Source of the DNA: Phaeosaccion multiseriatum
Lineage: Eukaryota > Ochrophyta, other classes
Assembly (NCBI GenBank): GCA_965112735.1
Contig: OZ218955.1
Location: forward strand, 2,604,001-2,668,000
Length of the DNA stretch: 64,000 bases
Reading direction: 5' to 3'
In this document: positions 14,359 to 24,926 of the stretch, piece by piece
How positions within the stretch are numbered: the stretch's first letter is position 1
Layout of the letters: every line of letters begins with the position of its first letter
Made by a program: the position numbers and the translations under genes
The notes under the pieces: generated by a model
Databases searched by the model: none
Told to the model about the DNA's origin: nothing
The model's input: the letters and a program-made list of their open reading frames with translations, nothing else

Positions 14359-15718
14359 GAGGGCGCCACATAAGACAAAAAGCAAGCCGACAGCTGACAA
14401 TTGTGGCATGAGAGAGCGAAGGAGTGGCGGCCATGTACAGGCACAGGTGCAGAGGTCTCTCCACTTCAGAGCACGCACTCCATCCACATTGCGCTTTCCC
14501 GCCACTTCTCCCTGGCTTGCCACTGTCCTTCCTTCTGCACCCCAATACCCCCACGCGGTGCTCTCCTTTTGCTTTCTCTGTGCTCTCCCTCCCCCCCCCC
14601 TCCCCCCAATCCCCCTTCCTTCCTTCCTTCCTTCCTTCCTTCATTGCTTGCTTGCTTGCTTGCTTCCTCTCTTTCTTCATTCCCTCCCACCTCTCTTGCT
14701 CGCTGAAGCGAAGGTAGCACGACAGGAGGAGGATGGTGCGAACACGGCCATTGGCGCAGTAGATGGTGGCCACATTGTCCGCCCGCAGATTCAGCCAACC
14801 CTAAGTAGAGCAGAGTAGAGTAGATGCGTAGCGGACGAGGAAGGAGGAGGAGCGAAAGTCAGGAAGGGATGGGCGGCGCCACGGCGGGGTGACAAGATCG
14901 GATAGACCTGGGCCGAGCATATGGGAAGGCGAAAGTGCTTCTGCTTGCGAGGGGAGCACTACTTTTGTGTGCATAGCAAGGGTCGGTATCTGCCGAGAAT
15001 AGGACAATCCTGATCCGCTCCTTCCCTCCGCTCCTTCCCTTGAGAGGCAGGGCGTCACACCCCGTCCTGCTTGTTCCCCACCCACACACGAACCTTTAGG
15101 CTATAGCAGAAGCGCAGCATGGTCTCCAGGGAAGGGAAGGATGCTTTCCGCTTCTTGTTGGACCAGGGCACGTCCAGCACCTGGTTCCCAAGCTTGGAGT
15201 AGATGTCCTTCAGCTGGCGTCGCAGAGGGAGGGGGCGGGGGAGGGGAGGGAGGGGGTGAGCAGCAGAGGTGGGAAGAGTCCAGGAGAAGCCGTGAAGGCC
15301 ACAACAGACCCATGCTAGGGGCGTCGCGGCATTCGAGTCTTTCCCCCCGTGCAGACGTCTGTCCCAAGCCAGGGAATGACACCTATTTCAGTTGCCCTGC
15401 TCCTCGATGATCGTTTGTTCCCCCACCTACCTCTGCACTGTCAATAGCCTGCGCATCTGTGATGTTCCACACCAGGTACCTGCCCTTCCCGTGGGTGGTC
15501 TCGAGATACTTGACGAGCTCGTCGATGTTGTTCTTTCCCTCTTTGAGATTGGTCTCGCCGAGGGAAGGCTTTCCCATGGCAATGAGTCTCTTTCCCCCTC
15601 CTCCTGCCGAAGCCTTTTCTGCGCCTCGTCCCTCATCCTCGCTCTTCTCCGGTTGGCGGCCTGAGATGTAAGTGAGGTCCAGCTGGTCATTACGAGCCCC
15701 ACCGAAGAAGCGGAGCAT
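678..15718 (-). CDS. Giant PTEN-formin: PTEN-like phosphatase, C2, UBA-like, PHD, WASHC3-like repeats, FH1, FH2, acidic tail, PHD
   Basis: Likely an actin nucleator/elongator of about 3,510 residues. Exons read on the minus strand: 15718-15431, 15213-15094, 14800-14691, 14264-13955, 13793-13673, 13018-11488, 11263-10864, 10460-7142, 7007-6942, 6675-6583, 6389-6273, 5996-5860, 5720-5588, 5444-5095, 4874-4648, 4388-3925, 3680-3591, 3341-678. Phases agree at every junction except one base in exon 6. Exons 1-4 give a PTEN-like domain with a CX5R loop, CANGRVRT; the usual preceding His is Tyr. Exons 4-6 resemble the PTEN C2 domain. A UBA-like segment (IEKLLGIGYPPQ) and a PHD finger follow in exon 6. 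Exon 8 carries twelve repeats and an FH1 (IPPPPPGLL three times). Exons 9-17 are FH2, with DGKRAMNTGIAIARIKL and GNELNQKETHGF. The last exon is acidic and ends in a second PHD finger. FH2 is known to cap and elongate actin barbed ends; PTEN-C2 should bind phosphoinositide membranes. The exact 5' end is uncertain. Confidence 0.85.
7400..9700 (-). repeat. Twelve tandem WASHC3/CCDC53-like repeats inside formin exon 8
   Basis: Each unit has a core of the form KDHPDYAKFFKMLKVGTPRG followed by AVVxKMxxExLDxxLLDDPD, joined by Ala/Pro/Gly linkers. This matches the short motif of the WASH complex subunit WASHC3 (CCDC53), which is also seen beside formin domains in other protists. The repeats nearest the N-terminus (9100-9700) are diverged; the nine nearest FH1 (about 7400-9000) are almost identical at DNA level, which indicates recent tandem expansion from one end. 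Confidence 0.8.
12235..12248 (-). other. G14 homopolymer that breaks the formin reading frame
   Basis: Exon 6 of the formin is open in one frame from 13018 and in another down to 11488. The switch falls at a run of 14 C on the plus strand (14 G in the coding strand). Splice phases on both sides fit if one G is surplus. The upstream frame carries C2 and UBA, the downstream frame the PHD finger, so both must be coding. The likeliest cause is a one-base sequencing or assembly error, or length polymorphism in the run; a truncated allele is possible. Confidence 0.75.
13190..13490. repeat. (CTA/ACT)n microsatellite inside a formin intron
   Basis: About 300 bases of imperfect trinucleotide repeat (CTA, ACT, with GCT interruptions) in the intron between formin exons 5 and 6 (13019-13672). 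Confidence 0.9.
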
Positions 15719-15928
15719 GGTAGCACTTGGCGCCTCAGGCCACAGCAGGTAGGAGTGCCAAGGGCGGGGAAATCATCACCCACCCAACCTGGCGCCCCTC
15801 CGCCAGCTTCTTTCCCACCCTCTTCTCTTTCTCTTCCCTCTGTCCCTCCTTTGTCGCTCCTCTCGCTCCGTCGCTCTCGCTTTCTCGCCACTTCCTTCTC
15901 TCCTTCTCTTCTCCTCCTCTCTCTCTTG

Positions 15929-15959
<31 letters not shown>

Positions 15960-16767
15960 CCTCTTTCCGCTTCTTTCTTGCAGGTTGCTTTCGTCGAAAT
16001 GGGCTCTATATTCTTCGCTAGCCGGAGGTAATGCTGTATACCCTGGCTTCACAACTCAGTCTTTGGTTTCCCCCTCTCTCGACGAGAAATTGACCCACTT
16101 GGTGTCAGGACTCATAATTACGTAAGGGTAGGTGAGGGAGGTTTCATTATTTTTTTTGGGAGGAAGAGCTGCAGTAGAGCAGCAGCAGCAGCCGCAGCAG
16201 CAGCCGCAGTATCAGCAGCAGAGTTGGGTTAGAACCATACCACCCCCCTCGGAACATGCCCAGGAAACCGGCACAGAATGTGTGACCGGAAACCCTCAGG
16301 CAGGACAACCTAGCACAGTGGGGAGTTGGGACAGTTAGTAGGAGCGTCAGAGGCAACAGCAAGAATACGACGACCGCTGTCCGGGCTGTGGGAAGGAACT
16401 GGGGAGCCTTTGATGGTGGTTGGCGTCTCGAGACTTGCGCACGAGGGGACATTTTACCTGTGGCCACAACAGAGAAGTGACGAACGACAGGAGGGACGCC
16501 TTGCATGATCGGTCGGTTGGGTTCGTGACGAGTATGTCGCTGGGATGCAGGGCAAGTAGGAGAGTAGGGCCGTATGTAAGGAAGGAAAAGGATAAAGACC
16601 CCTATTTGCTGGTTGTCTGGAGAGTGGTAGGTGCCACAATGCGTGATGGTTGCCCACGATCCGGACCTCACAACTTGGTGGAAAGTCAATGTTACGGTCC
16701 AGTCTTTGTCTCTGTGTGACTTCGAACTTGGGGGGGGGGAGTTGGAATCCGGACTATCGGCCGTCTG
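15719..16767. other. 5' flank of the formin gene, no gene seen
   Basis: Pyrimidine-rich plus strand (15820-15970, CT repeats) directly upstream of the formin start, then a CAG/CCG-rich patch at 16160-16215. No frame here has splice support or a recognisable domain. Confidence 0.4.
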
Positions 16768-17106
16768 TTAGCCTCCAAGCCAAGGGCAGTGACGACCCTT
16801 CCCGGAACAGCTCTCAGTAGCCTCCTAGAGGCCTACCGCTCACTCCAAGATAGACGAGATGTGCGTACTGACTGATCAAGTGGAGTGTGTGTATTTAATA
16901 GACGTTGCTAAGGTCCAATACCACGATGTGCTTGTCCTTACACTTGCCTCCATGTCCGGTATGTCCTTGTCCTTATCACTTTTGCCTCCTACACGGCCTT
17001 GTCACTTCCCTTTGCTCCCTACACGGCCTCATCCCTTTGCCCCCACACGCCCTCGTCACTGAACCGCCCCTCCCACTGTCCCGAATTTGACCGAAATAGA
17101 CCTCCT
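16768..17106 (+). repeat. Direct repeat, copy A, of an unclassified dispersed element
   Basis: Begins TGTTAGCCTCC and ends GACCTCCTCGAT. It is closely similar to 19223-19526 in the same orientation; this copy has an extra segment of about 50 bases near 16866-16925. It contains no long frame of its own. The pair could be the ends of a degraded mobile element or a segmental duplication. No terminal inverted repeat or target-site duplication was recognised. Confidence 0.7.
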
Positions 17107-17493
17107 CGATGTTTTGCCCCTTCCTTACATATGGCGCCCCTCTGAAGACCCTGCTCACTCCGTTGAGCATACTGACCCATTCGCTAAGTACTTCCTGACC
17201 CCTCTGCTTTTGACCTTCTCCAACAAGACCCAAGACTCCTTCTGTGGTGAGTCCGCCCCGTACACGACTCTTGCCAAGACCACTTGCACTGTGCCACCAG
17301 CCATCCTCCGCGAAGAAAAGTAAAAGAGCCACATGCTCTCGCACCACGCCCTTTTAGCTGTATTGACCCTGCCGGTTGCCCCTTGCCCTATTGGCCGAGT
17401 TACTGTCCTTCTCGGTCTGCCCCCATTGTCCCTGTTTTGTTGTGTTGCTCCCGTTTCACCCCCTCCTGTTGTGCTGCTGCTGCTGTGCCCTTT
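17107..17493. other. Spacer between repeat copy A and the minisatellite
   Basis: A short frame at 17087-17323 could encode about 78 residues but has no recognised motif and starts inside the repeat. It may be a remnant of the element bounded by the direct repeats. Confidence 0.3.
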
Positions 17494-18905
17494 GTTCTCC
17501 CTCGGTCTCTGCTATGCCCTCTTCTCTGCCGTCTGTCTCTGCTGTGTCCTTTGTTCTCCATCGGTCTCTGCTGTGTCCTCTTCTCTGCCATCGGTCTCTG
17601 CTATGCCCTCTTCTCTGCCGTCTGTCTCTGCTGTGTCCTCTTCTCTGCCGTCTGTCTCTGCTGTGTCCTTTGTTCTCCATCGGTCTCTGCTGTGTCCTTT
17701 GTTCTCCCTCGGTCTCTGCTATGCCCTCTTCTCTGCAGTCTGTCTCTGCTGTGTCCTCTTCTCTGCCGTCTGTCTCTGCTGTGTCCTCTTCTCTGCCATC
17801 GGTCTCTGCTGTGTCCTCTTCTCTGCCATCGGTCTCTGCTGTGTCCTCTTCTCTCATTTGTCTCTACTGCGTCCTCTTCTCCGCCCTTGGTCTCTACTCT
17901 CTTCCTGTTCTCTGCCATCTGCTCTCTGTCCTCTTTGTACTCTGCCCTCAGTCCTCTGCTCTCTGTCTTCGTTGTACTCTGCTCTCTGTCCTCTGTCCGC
18001 TGTCCTCTTTGTACTCTGCCCTCTGTCCTCTGTCCTCTGTCCTCTTTGTACTCTGCCCTCTGTCCTCTGTCCTCTTTGTACTCTGCCCTCTGTCCTCTGT
18101 CCTCTTTGTAATCTGCCCTCAGTCCTCTGTCCTCTGCTCTCTGTCTTCGTTGTACTCTGCCCTCTGTCCTCTGTCCTCTTTGTACTCTGCCCTCAATCCT
18201 CTGTCCTCTGCTCTCTGTCTTCGTTGTACTCTGCCCTCTGTCCTTTGTCCTCTTTGTACTCTGCCCTCAATCCTCTGTCCTCTGCTCTCTGTCTTCGTTG
18301 TACTCTGCCCTCTGTCCTCTGTCCTCTTTGTACTCTGCCCTCTGTCCTTTGTCCTCTTTGTACTCTGCCCTCTGTCCTCTGTCCTCTGCTCTCTGTCTTC
18401 GTTGTACTCTCCCCTCTGTCCTCTGTCCTCTTTGTACTCTGCCCTCTGTCCTTTGTCCTCTTTGTACTCTGCCCTCTGTCTCTGTCCTCTTTGTACTCTG
18501 CCCTCAGTCCTCTGTCCTCTGCTCTCTGTCTTCGTTGTACTCTGCCCTCTGTCCTCTGTCCTCTTTGTAATCTGCCCTCAGTCCTCTGTCCTCTGCTCTC
18601 TGTCTTCGTTGTACTCTGCCCTCTGTCCTCTGTCCTCTGTCTTTATCCTCTTGTCCTTCTCCCTCTCCTTGCCCTTGCCCTTGTCCTTGTCCTTGCCCTC
18701 TCCCTTGTCCTTGCCCCTGTCCTTGCCCTTGCCCTTGCCCTTGTCCTTGTCCTTCTGTCTGCAAACATCCCTTGCCCTTGTCCTTGTCCTTGTCCTTCTG
18801 TCTGCAAACGTCCCTTGCCCTAGTCCTTGTCCTTGCCCTCTCCCTTGTCCTTGTCCTTGTCCTTGCCCCTGTCCTTGTCCTTGCCCTTGTCCTTCTCTCT
18901 GCAAA
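17494..18905. repeat. Compound minisatellite block
   Basis: Three adjoining families. First, 17494-17870: 30-base units built on TCTCTGCTGTGTCCTCTT. Second, about 17920-18640: units built on CCTCTTTGTACTCTGCCCT with a higher-order variant containing CTTCGTTGTACTCTG. Third, 18655-18905: six-base units CTTGTC/CTTGCC. Long open frames on both strands here simply follow the repeat periods. Confidence 0.9.
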
Positions 18906-19222
18906 CATCCTTTTGTCCTGCGCTCCTAGCCTGCACTTCTGTCCTCCAAATCCCCATCACCCCCGCTTTCGCCAACGCTTCTGCCCGCTACAGCACATCC
19001 CCGTCCACGGCGCCGCTTCTGCCCGCTAGCACCACGTCACCCTCCTCATCGCCTCCTCCTCCGTCAATTGTTGCTCCTCGCCCGCCTTGCTGCCGGCCCG
19101 CGTGGCTCTCCTGCTAGTCGACATGCTGCGTCGAGACTCGCCCCCCCCCGATTGAATGAGCTCAGCGACCCTGCTGAAGCCGCCTTGCACGCGAGAGTCG
19201 AATGGATGCGTCGTTACCAAAT

Positions 19223-19526
19223 GTTAGCCTCCGAGCCAAGGGCAGTGACAACCCTTCCCGGAACAGCTCTCAGTAGCCTCCTAGAGGCCTACCGCTCACT
19301 CGAAGATGGATGAGATGTGCGTCCTTTCATTTTGACACTCCTTGTCCTTACACTTGCCTCCATGTCCGGTGTGTCCTTGTCCATATCACTTTTGCCTTCT
19401 GCACGGCCTTGTCACTTCCCTTTGCCCCCTACACGGCCTTGTCACTTCCCTTTGCCCCCACACGGCCTCGTCACTGAACCGCCCCTCCCACTGTCCCGAA
19501 TTTGACCAAAATAGACCTCCTCGATA
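19223..19526 (+). repeat. Direct repeat, copy B, of an unclassified dispersed element
   Basis: Same orientation as 16768-17106 and about 2.1 kb downstream of its end. Shared blocks include CGGAACAGCTCTCAGTAGCC and CCCTCCCACTGTCCCGAATT. Sequence on either side of the two copies differs, so the borders are fairly sharp. Confidence 0.7.
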
Positions 19527-21119
19527 TCCAATGTTGATGTCATGCCCATACACTTACACATTCCGCATTTTTTTTTTTTTTTTGGGCGCTCCGTTCCATG
19601 GATGGTCCGTCGCAGGTGGTGGTCAGTGATAAGGAAAATTGAAGAACGTTAATAGAAACAACATCGAAGTATGTGCGATCCCCTAGCTGTTGGCTATCCT
19701 GTGTTGTTGGCAGCGACTCCACACATAGGGTGTGGTTCACTTGGTGTCAGGATCCCAAAACGTAGGTGATGTCAAAGCTCTCACACATATAAAACATATA
19801 GACCAGTCAGCCCCGGTCAGTAGGCTGGGTAGTGGGTCTTGACATACATTGCTTACAGCTTGGTTGCTTGGTTGTGAGTCTCAAGATTGTGTGCCACTAA
19901 AGGAAAAATCGGAAACCCGAGGCACCGTTTCAACATACTTTGTCTCGTTTCTATCCATAAAGCTTTGGCGTCTCTCTCTCCCACCAGCCAAGGGTGGGAG
20001 TAAGTAGACGAAGAGTGTGAGTCACAGTTAAGTTAGCAAAGCTTCACCTCGCTACAGCCCACACTCAAGCCCCTCGCTTTTCCTTCCTACCCCCGTCTGC
20101 GTGGTTGAAGTTGAGGGCTCGCATGTGAGCCTCCTGCCTCCTAAGATATGTGGTCAGTCCCACACACCTCAGACAACCAACAAGTTGGGGATCGTATCCT
20201 TGGTAGAGGCAGTGGCTGCGTGTATTTATTCCTCCAGCGACTACCGTTCATATGAGGCATACGTTCCCCACAACTGGCGACAATCCGGCCACACATGTCT
20301 ATACAACAGTGCATGCATACGACAGTGCCTGCTGTACTAGCTTCAAGTCTGCATGATGGGAAATCGAGGCAAGCAAAGCAAGCAGCAGCACACCTTCCAA
20401 CCCACGTACGTACCCCCCCAACTATCCTCTGGCACAACCAGACAAGTGCGACCAGGTGCCCACGGTGCCGCAGGCAGCCAGGTGCAAGAAGAACAGGACT
20501 TTGCGCACCGTCCAAATGGACGTGCCCCAAGGAAAAGGGGAGTTGAGAGCAGATGGTCGCTCGTGGTGCGTACGTGGTGGTAGCTACTACGTACCCCTGC
20601 TGCCTCATCCCTCCCCTCATGACAGGCAACAGTTTTCCTCTTTCCTGCTCTGCTGCTGGAACAGGCTTTACCGCATGCGGTGGACGTGCCCTGGGTGAGA
20701 GTCGTCAGGAGGGTGATATTTACCTCCTCTCTCTCTCTCCTCTCTTCGCTCCTCATTCTCTTCTACGGGACTTTGTTTTTCAGAAAATAATACCCGAGGG
20801 GTCACGGAATACATGACCCGATCGTACACACCCTGTCCAGAGCTCTTGGCCCTTACACACATCATAAAAAGCTGGCCCTCCCCTTGGAAGCAGTGAGAGT
20901 GCATCGATAGAGGCTACAGCAGCAGGACGCAGACGCTGTCGTGCACCTGACCGAGGGCTCTCTGCTCTCCTTTTCTCTGGTGCTGGGCTGCGGTTGTCCA
21001 TTGAGCACAACCTGTCTCAGGTCTCTTCAAAAGCCCGAAGCGTATACCAAAACTCAAAGCCCACATAGCAACGGCAAGCAGCCACTCGGGTGGAGCATTA
21101 AACAATTAAACAGCAGGAA
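19527..21119. other. Intergenic region upstream of the PH-domain gene, no gene seen
   Basis: Contains a T run near 19570-19584 and unique sequence without a supported coding region. Short frames at 20100-20800 lack recognisable domains and splice support. The promoter of the gene at 21120 should lie at the right end. Confidence 0.4.
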
Positions 21120-23795
21120 ATGGCGGGCGAAGCTGTCGTGTTTGGCGGTGGGCTGAGGGGTAGCGCTGCGATCGTGTCCGGGGCAGCACCGTCGATCAAC
21201 GGGGCCAAGTCCTTGGCGGAGGCGAAAATCGTTGACGGGACCAGGGAGTCGGGAGGAGAACCTGCCGGGCTCACTGGCAGTGGCAAGATACGGGCTCAGG
21301 GCTTCGGGAGCAGCGCCCCTCGACCCTGCGTGGTTGGTGGCTCGCCCGGAGGGCCGCCAACAGGGGCGGCCGCCCGCCGTCGGTCCTCAGGAGACATCTC
21401 GGCCAGCACGCTGAAGAAGGCCTCAGGCCCGGCCAGCAGCAGCCCCAGGCCAGCGTGGGGGGCTGGAAACGGCGGAGGAAGCAGGCCTGGTAGTGGTAGG
21501 CTGGAGAGGAGGGGCAGCAGTGGAAAGGTGGAGAGGACGAACAGCGCTGGGAGCCTCCAGAGGGAGGGGAGCGGCAAAATTGGGGGCACGCAGCCGCGAC
21601 CGGCATGGGGGGGTGGGGGTGGCGGGGGAAGCAGACCCGGCAGTGGAAGGCTCGAGGTGGGTGGCAGCAATGGAAAAATGGAGAGGACCAACAGCGGAGG
21701 CATCCAGAGGGCGGGCAGTGGGAGTGGAAGTATCCCAAAGGCGGGGAGCGGCAAGCTCAGGGGCGGTATTGTCCGTGTAGGATCTCGGGGCCAGGGCTTT
21801 GGGAGCGGCTCTGCTCGCTTCCAGAGTGGCAGCGACGAGCCCAACTTGGGCGGGTCTGGCCGCTTCGGGTCGCAAAATTCGCTTTCGCGCTCCATGGAAG
21901 CCAGGAGGCGCTCTTCTGCCGACTCCACTGCCGACGCCGCCGCCGAGGCTGCTGCTGCTGCACCTGCTGGCGATGCTCCAGCAGCAGCCGAGACGGATGG
22001 ATCAGCCGACGTGGGCGCCACCGACGACCGGGAGGGGGAAGTGGCAAGAGACAGCGATGAAAATAACGTCCTTGAAACGCCAGCCCCGATTTCGACGACA
22101 CCGACACCGGCACCTGCATCTGCACCGGCTCCTACGCTGGCACCCAGCTTGGTGAACAAGCTGGTGAGGGGCTTCAGCAGCAAGAAGAAGAAGAAGGCAG
22201 CCAAGGCCGAGCAGGAAGAGCAAGCACGGCGGGAGCAGCTGGCTCAGGAGGAGGAGGAGGAGGAGGCCCGAAGGACTCAGGAGGCGTTGGAAAAGGCCAA
22301 GCAGGAGCAGGAGGAGAGGCGGCAGCAGCGACTCATTGAGCAGCAGCGGGACGAGGAGCAAGACGAGGAGGGCAAGGCCAGAGAGCAAGAGAGGTTGGAG
22401 AAGGAGGAGGAGGCTCGCGTGCGAGAGCGGCTGTTGCAGCGCCAGCAGGCCAAGAAGCAGAAACTCGAGCAGGAGAAGAAGGAGCAGGCAGACCGAGTCA
22501 AGCAGAGGCAGGAGAAGCACCGCGCCAAGCAGCAGGCCATTCTCAAGCAGCGCCAGGAGGAGGCTGCCAAGGCGATCCAGAAGCGAGAGACCACCCGCTC
22601 CAAGCTCAAGCCCAGGACGACGGCGGCAGCTCGGCAGGCGGCATTGCAGAAGCCGCTGGGCACTAAGCCCGGGACGGCGCCTGCTCGGCAGCCGCTGCAG
22701 ACCAGGCAGACTTCCAAGCTGGCCGCCAGGCAGGACAAGCCGGCGCCTGTACGACAGCGTCAGCAGAAACAACAACAACAGCACCAGCAGCAACACTTCC
22801 AGCGTGAGGAGGAGGTGAAGGAGGAGGAGGAGGAGCAGCAGGAGGGAGAGGAGGAGGAGGGAGTGCAGGAGGGCGAGGAGGACTCCTTGTTGGCCTCTGT
22901 GTCTGGCGACTCTGCCTCAGAGTCTGAGGAAGAAGAGTCCGACGACGACGAGGAGGAGGAGGAGGAGGAGGAGGAGGAGGAGGAGTACTCGGGGTCTGAG
23001 TCCGGGGAGTCTGTGGAAGAATCCGAGGGGGAGGAGGTGGAGGGAGAGGAAGTGGAAGTGGAAGAGGAGGAAGAGGAGGAGGAGGAAGAGTCAGAGGAAG
23101 AGTCGGAGGGATCGGAGTCGGAGGAGGAGGAGGGGGAGGAGGAGTCCGATGAAGAGTCTGAGCACATGGAGAGCAGCGGGGCTGGTGTTGCAGCAGAACG
23201 GTCGCAGAACGGGAATGCGGTCATGAACTTGAGTATGCCCGAGAAGTTCTCCGATCCTCCCTCCGCCGTACCCACGGCTTCGCTGGAGTCTTCCCCAGCC
23301 ACTGCCGACTCTGGGAATGGCGCTGGTGGTGTCCGCGGCAAGGGCTTTGACGTGGCCGATGCCAGCAGCTCCACCCAGCAGGCGCAGGAGCAGGCCGCGA
23401 ACAACAAGATGAGCAAGGAGGAGGAGGAGGAGGTGCTGCAGAACTTCATGGAGATGATGGTGGGCGGGGATGGCATCGTGGTGCAGAAGAAGAGAAGGAG
23501 CGACAAGAACAAGAGCGACACGCGAGTGCTCAAGTACAACCCCAACAAACAGACGCTAGTCTGGTACGGAGAGAAGCGCGCCATTCTGGGCACTAGCGTC
23601 AACGGCATCTTCCTCAGGGATGTCACCAGCGTCTATTCCAAGGCCAATGTCCTCTTCCTCAAGACTACCGGCTCGTGGGCGCAGTTCGACATGGATCGCG
23701 AGGCGGACGCATCGATGCTGGCCACTGGCCTCTCCATTATCGTGCCGCACGCCAAGAGGGATGCCGAGGCGCAGGGCAAGTCAGTCGCCAAGTGA
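21120..23795 (+). CDS. Single-exon protein with Ser/Gly-rich N-terminus, coiled coil, acidic stretch and C-terminal PH-like domain
   Basis: Predicted 891 residues from an ATG at 21120 with no intron, unlike most neighbours. Residues about 90-230 are Gly/Ser-rich with two copies of a block containing GSRPGSGRLE and ERTNS. Residues about 340-520 are a Gln/Glu/Arg/Lys coiled coil, preceded by a KKKKK patch. Residues about 560-690 are acidic. The last 130 residues look like a pleckstrin-homology-type fold (VLKYNPNKQTLVWYG, then VTSVYSKANVLFLKTTGSW), expected to bind phospholipid headgroups or a protein partner. Role unknown; a membrane-associated scaffold is an inference. The PH call rests on the pattern of strands and a Trp near the end, not on a search. 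Confidence 0.75.
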   Translation: MAGEAVVFGGGLRGSAAIVSGAAPSINGAKSLAEAKIVDGTRESGGEPAGLTGSGKIRAQGFGSSAPRPCVVGGSPGGPPTGAAARRRSSGDISASTLKKASGPASSSPRPAWGAGNGGGSRPGSGRLERRGSSGKVERTNSAGSLQREGSGKIGGTQPRPAWGGGGGGGSRPGSGRLEVGGSNGKMERTNSGGIQRAGSGSGSIPKAGSGKLRGGIVRVGSRGQGFGSGSARFQSGSDEPNLGGSGRFGSQNSLSRSMEARRRSSADSTADAAAEAAAAAPAGDAPAAAETDGSADVGATDDREGEVARDSDENNVLETPAPISTTPTPAPASAPAPTLAPSLVNKLVRGFSSKKKKKAAKAEQEEQARREQLAQEEEEEEARRTQEALEKAKQEQEERRQQRLIEQQRDEEQDEEGKAREQERLEKEEEARVRERLLQRQQAKKQKLEQEKKEQADRVKQRQEKHRAKQQAILKQRQEEAAKAIQKRETTRSKLKPRTTAAARQAALQKPLGTKPGTAPARQPLQTRQTSKLAARQDKPAPVRQRQQKQQQQHQQQHFQREEEVKEEEEEQQEGEEEEGVQEGEEDSLLASVSGDSASESEEEESDDDEEEEEEEEEEEEYSGSESGESVEESEGEEVEGEEVEVEEEEEEEEEESEEESEGSESEEEEGEEESDEESEHMESSGAGVAAERSQNGNAVMNLSMPEKFSDPPSAVPTASLESSPATADSGNGAGGVRGKGFDVADASSSTQQAQEQAANNKMSKEEEEEVLQNFMEMMVGGDGIVVQKKRRSDKNKSDTRVLKYNPNKQTLVWYGEKRAILGTSVNGIFLRDVTSVYSKANVLFLKTTGSWAQFDMDREADASMLATGLSIIVPHAKRDAEAQGKSVAK

Positions 23796-24926
23796 TGAGA
23801 GGCAGCCAGGGAGAGGAGGGAGAGGGAGAGGGACGGGGGGCTGACGCAGCTCAACAGCTCAGCAGCTGAGCACATTCTCTGTACCATAGACAAGTAGCTG
23901 CCCTACTGTGGAGGAGAGGAGATGGAAGAGGACTCAGGAGGGGGGAGGGGGGTAAGGGGGATTTATTTCGGGCGAGGGGTTCATTTTTGGTGCCACTCGG
24001 CCACTAACCCTAATATTGTTATTAGTAGATAAGAAGGAAGAGAAAGAGGGGAAAAAGGGGAGGAAGAAGTGGGACTGCTCTTCACGTGTGCGACAAGTCC
24101 CTTGAACAAACACAACAGGAGGACACGTTTGAGACACATTTGAAGTTGTAAGAGCGGTTCTGAAAAGTTTAATGAAGGCAAAAAGGATGGAAAGAGTGGG
24201 AGGAGGGTCGTAAACACTCTCTTCTCTGTACAAGTTAGTATACAACGAAAGTGAAAATGAAAAGACAAACTTTGCTCTCATCGTAGTCATACGCAACCCC
24301 ACCCCTTTTAACCACTCAGGGGAGCGGTCGATTCGGTCCTCGCACCAGGTCCGGGATGTGGGGACGGGGAGCCTCATTGCACTCTAATGCCTGGGATTGC
24401 CTACGCCTGGGCCATTGACACGACATTCTCACGGGGCGACTTCCTTCTGCCCCACCTCCACCAGCCATCCCACGACCTCCCACACTCGACACGGGAAAAA
24501 ACAGACCATGCACGAGTCGAATCCCACCACTCTACCTACCTATGTGCCCATCAAGAACACACACACAAAAAAGAAAAAAAAGAAAAAAAGGTATTCCTTA
24601 GCGCACTTGGGTCCCCCATTCGCCATACCCAAGGAAAAGGAACGTTACACTTCAACTGACATACTTGATCTCTGCTTTTCACACTTCTCGGCAGTGTTCT
24701 CGGAGAGCATCGAGGCTCTTGGTTCGGCTGTGCAGCTAAAGCAGCAGCGACACCTATTATACTCAGCATCTTGTGCATCTTCTTGATCTCACGAGAAAGA
24801 ACATTGGAAGGAGGGAGGGGAAGCAAACGAAGAGAAGATCTCTCTCGGCAACCACCCCCTTCGACGTCGTACATCAAATCATTCTCAGCAGCAGCAGTGC
24901 TATCCCTTGGACGGTAGGGAACTACC
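23796..24926. other. Intergenic region, no gene seen
   Basis: 3' flank of the PH-domain gene followed by the 5' flank of the coiled-coil gene. AT content rises around 23990-24300. No RNA gene or frame with domain support was found; a sequence resembling a tRNA D-arm on the minus strand near 24310-24330 lacks the rest of a cloverleaf. Confidence 0.4.

Noticed and set aside
17284-18929. Long plus-strand frames with repeated LCPLSS-type residues and minus-strand TAETDGREED repeats
   Set aside because: Products of minisatellites whose period is a multiple of three; no start context or domain.
24280-24400. tRNA-like D-arm GAGTGGTTAA on the minus strand
   Set aside because: No anticodon arm, T-arm or acceptor pairing at proper distances.
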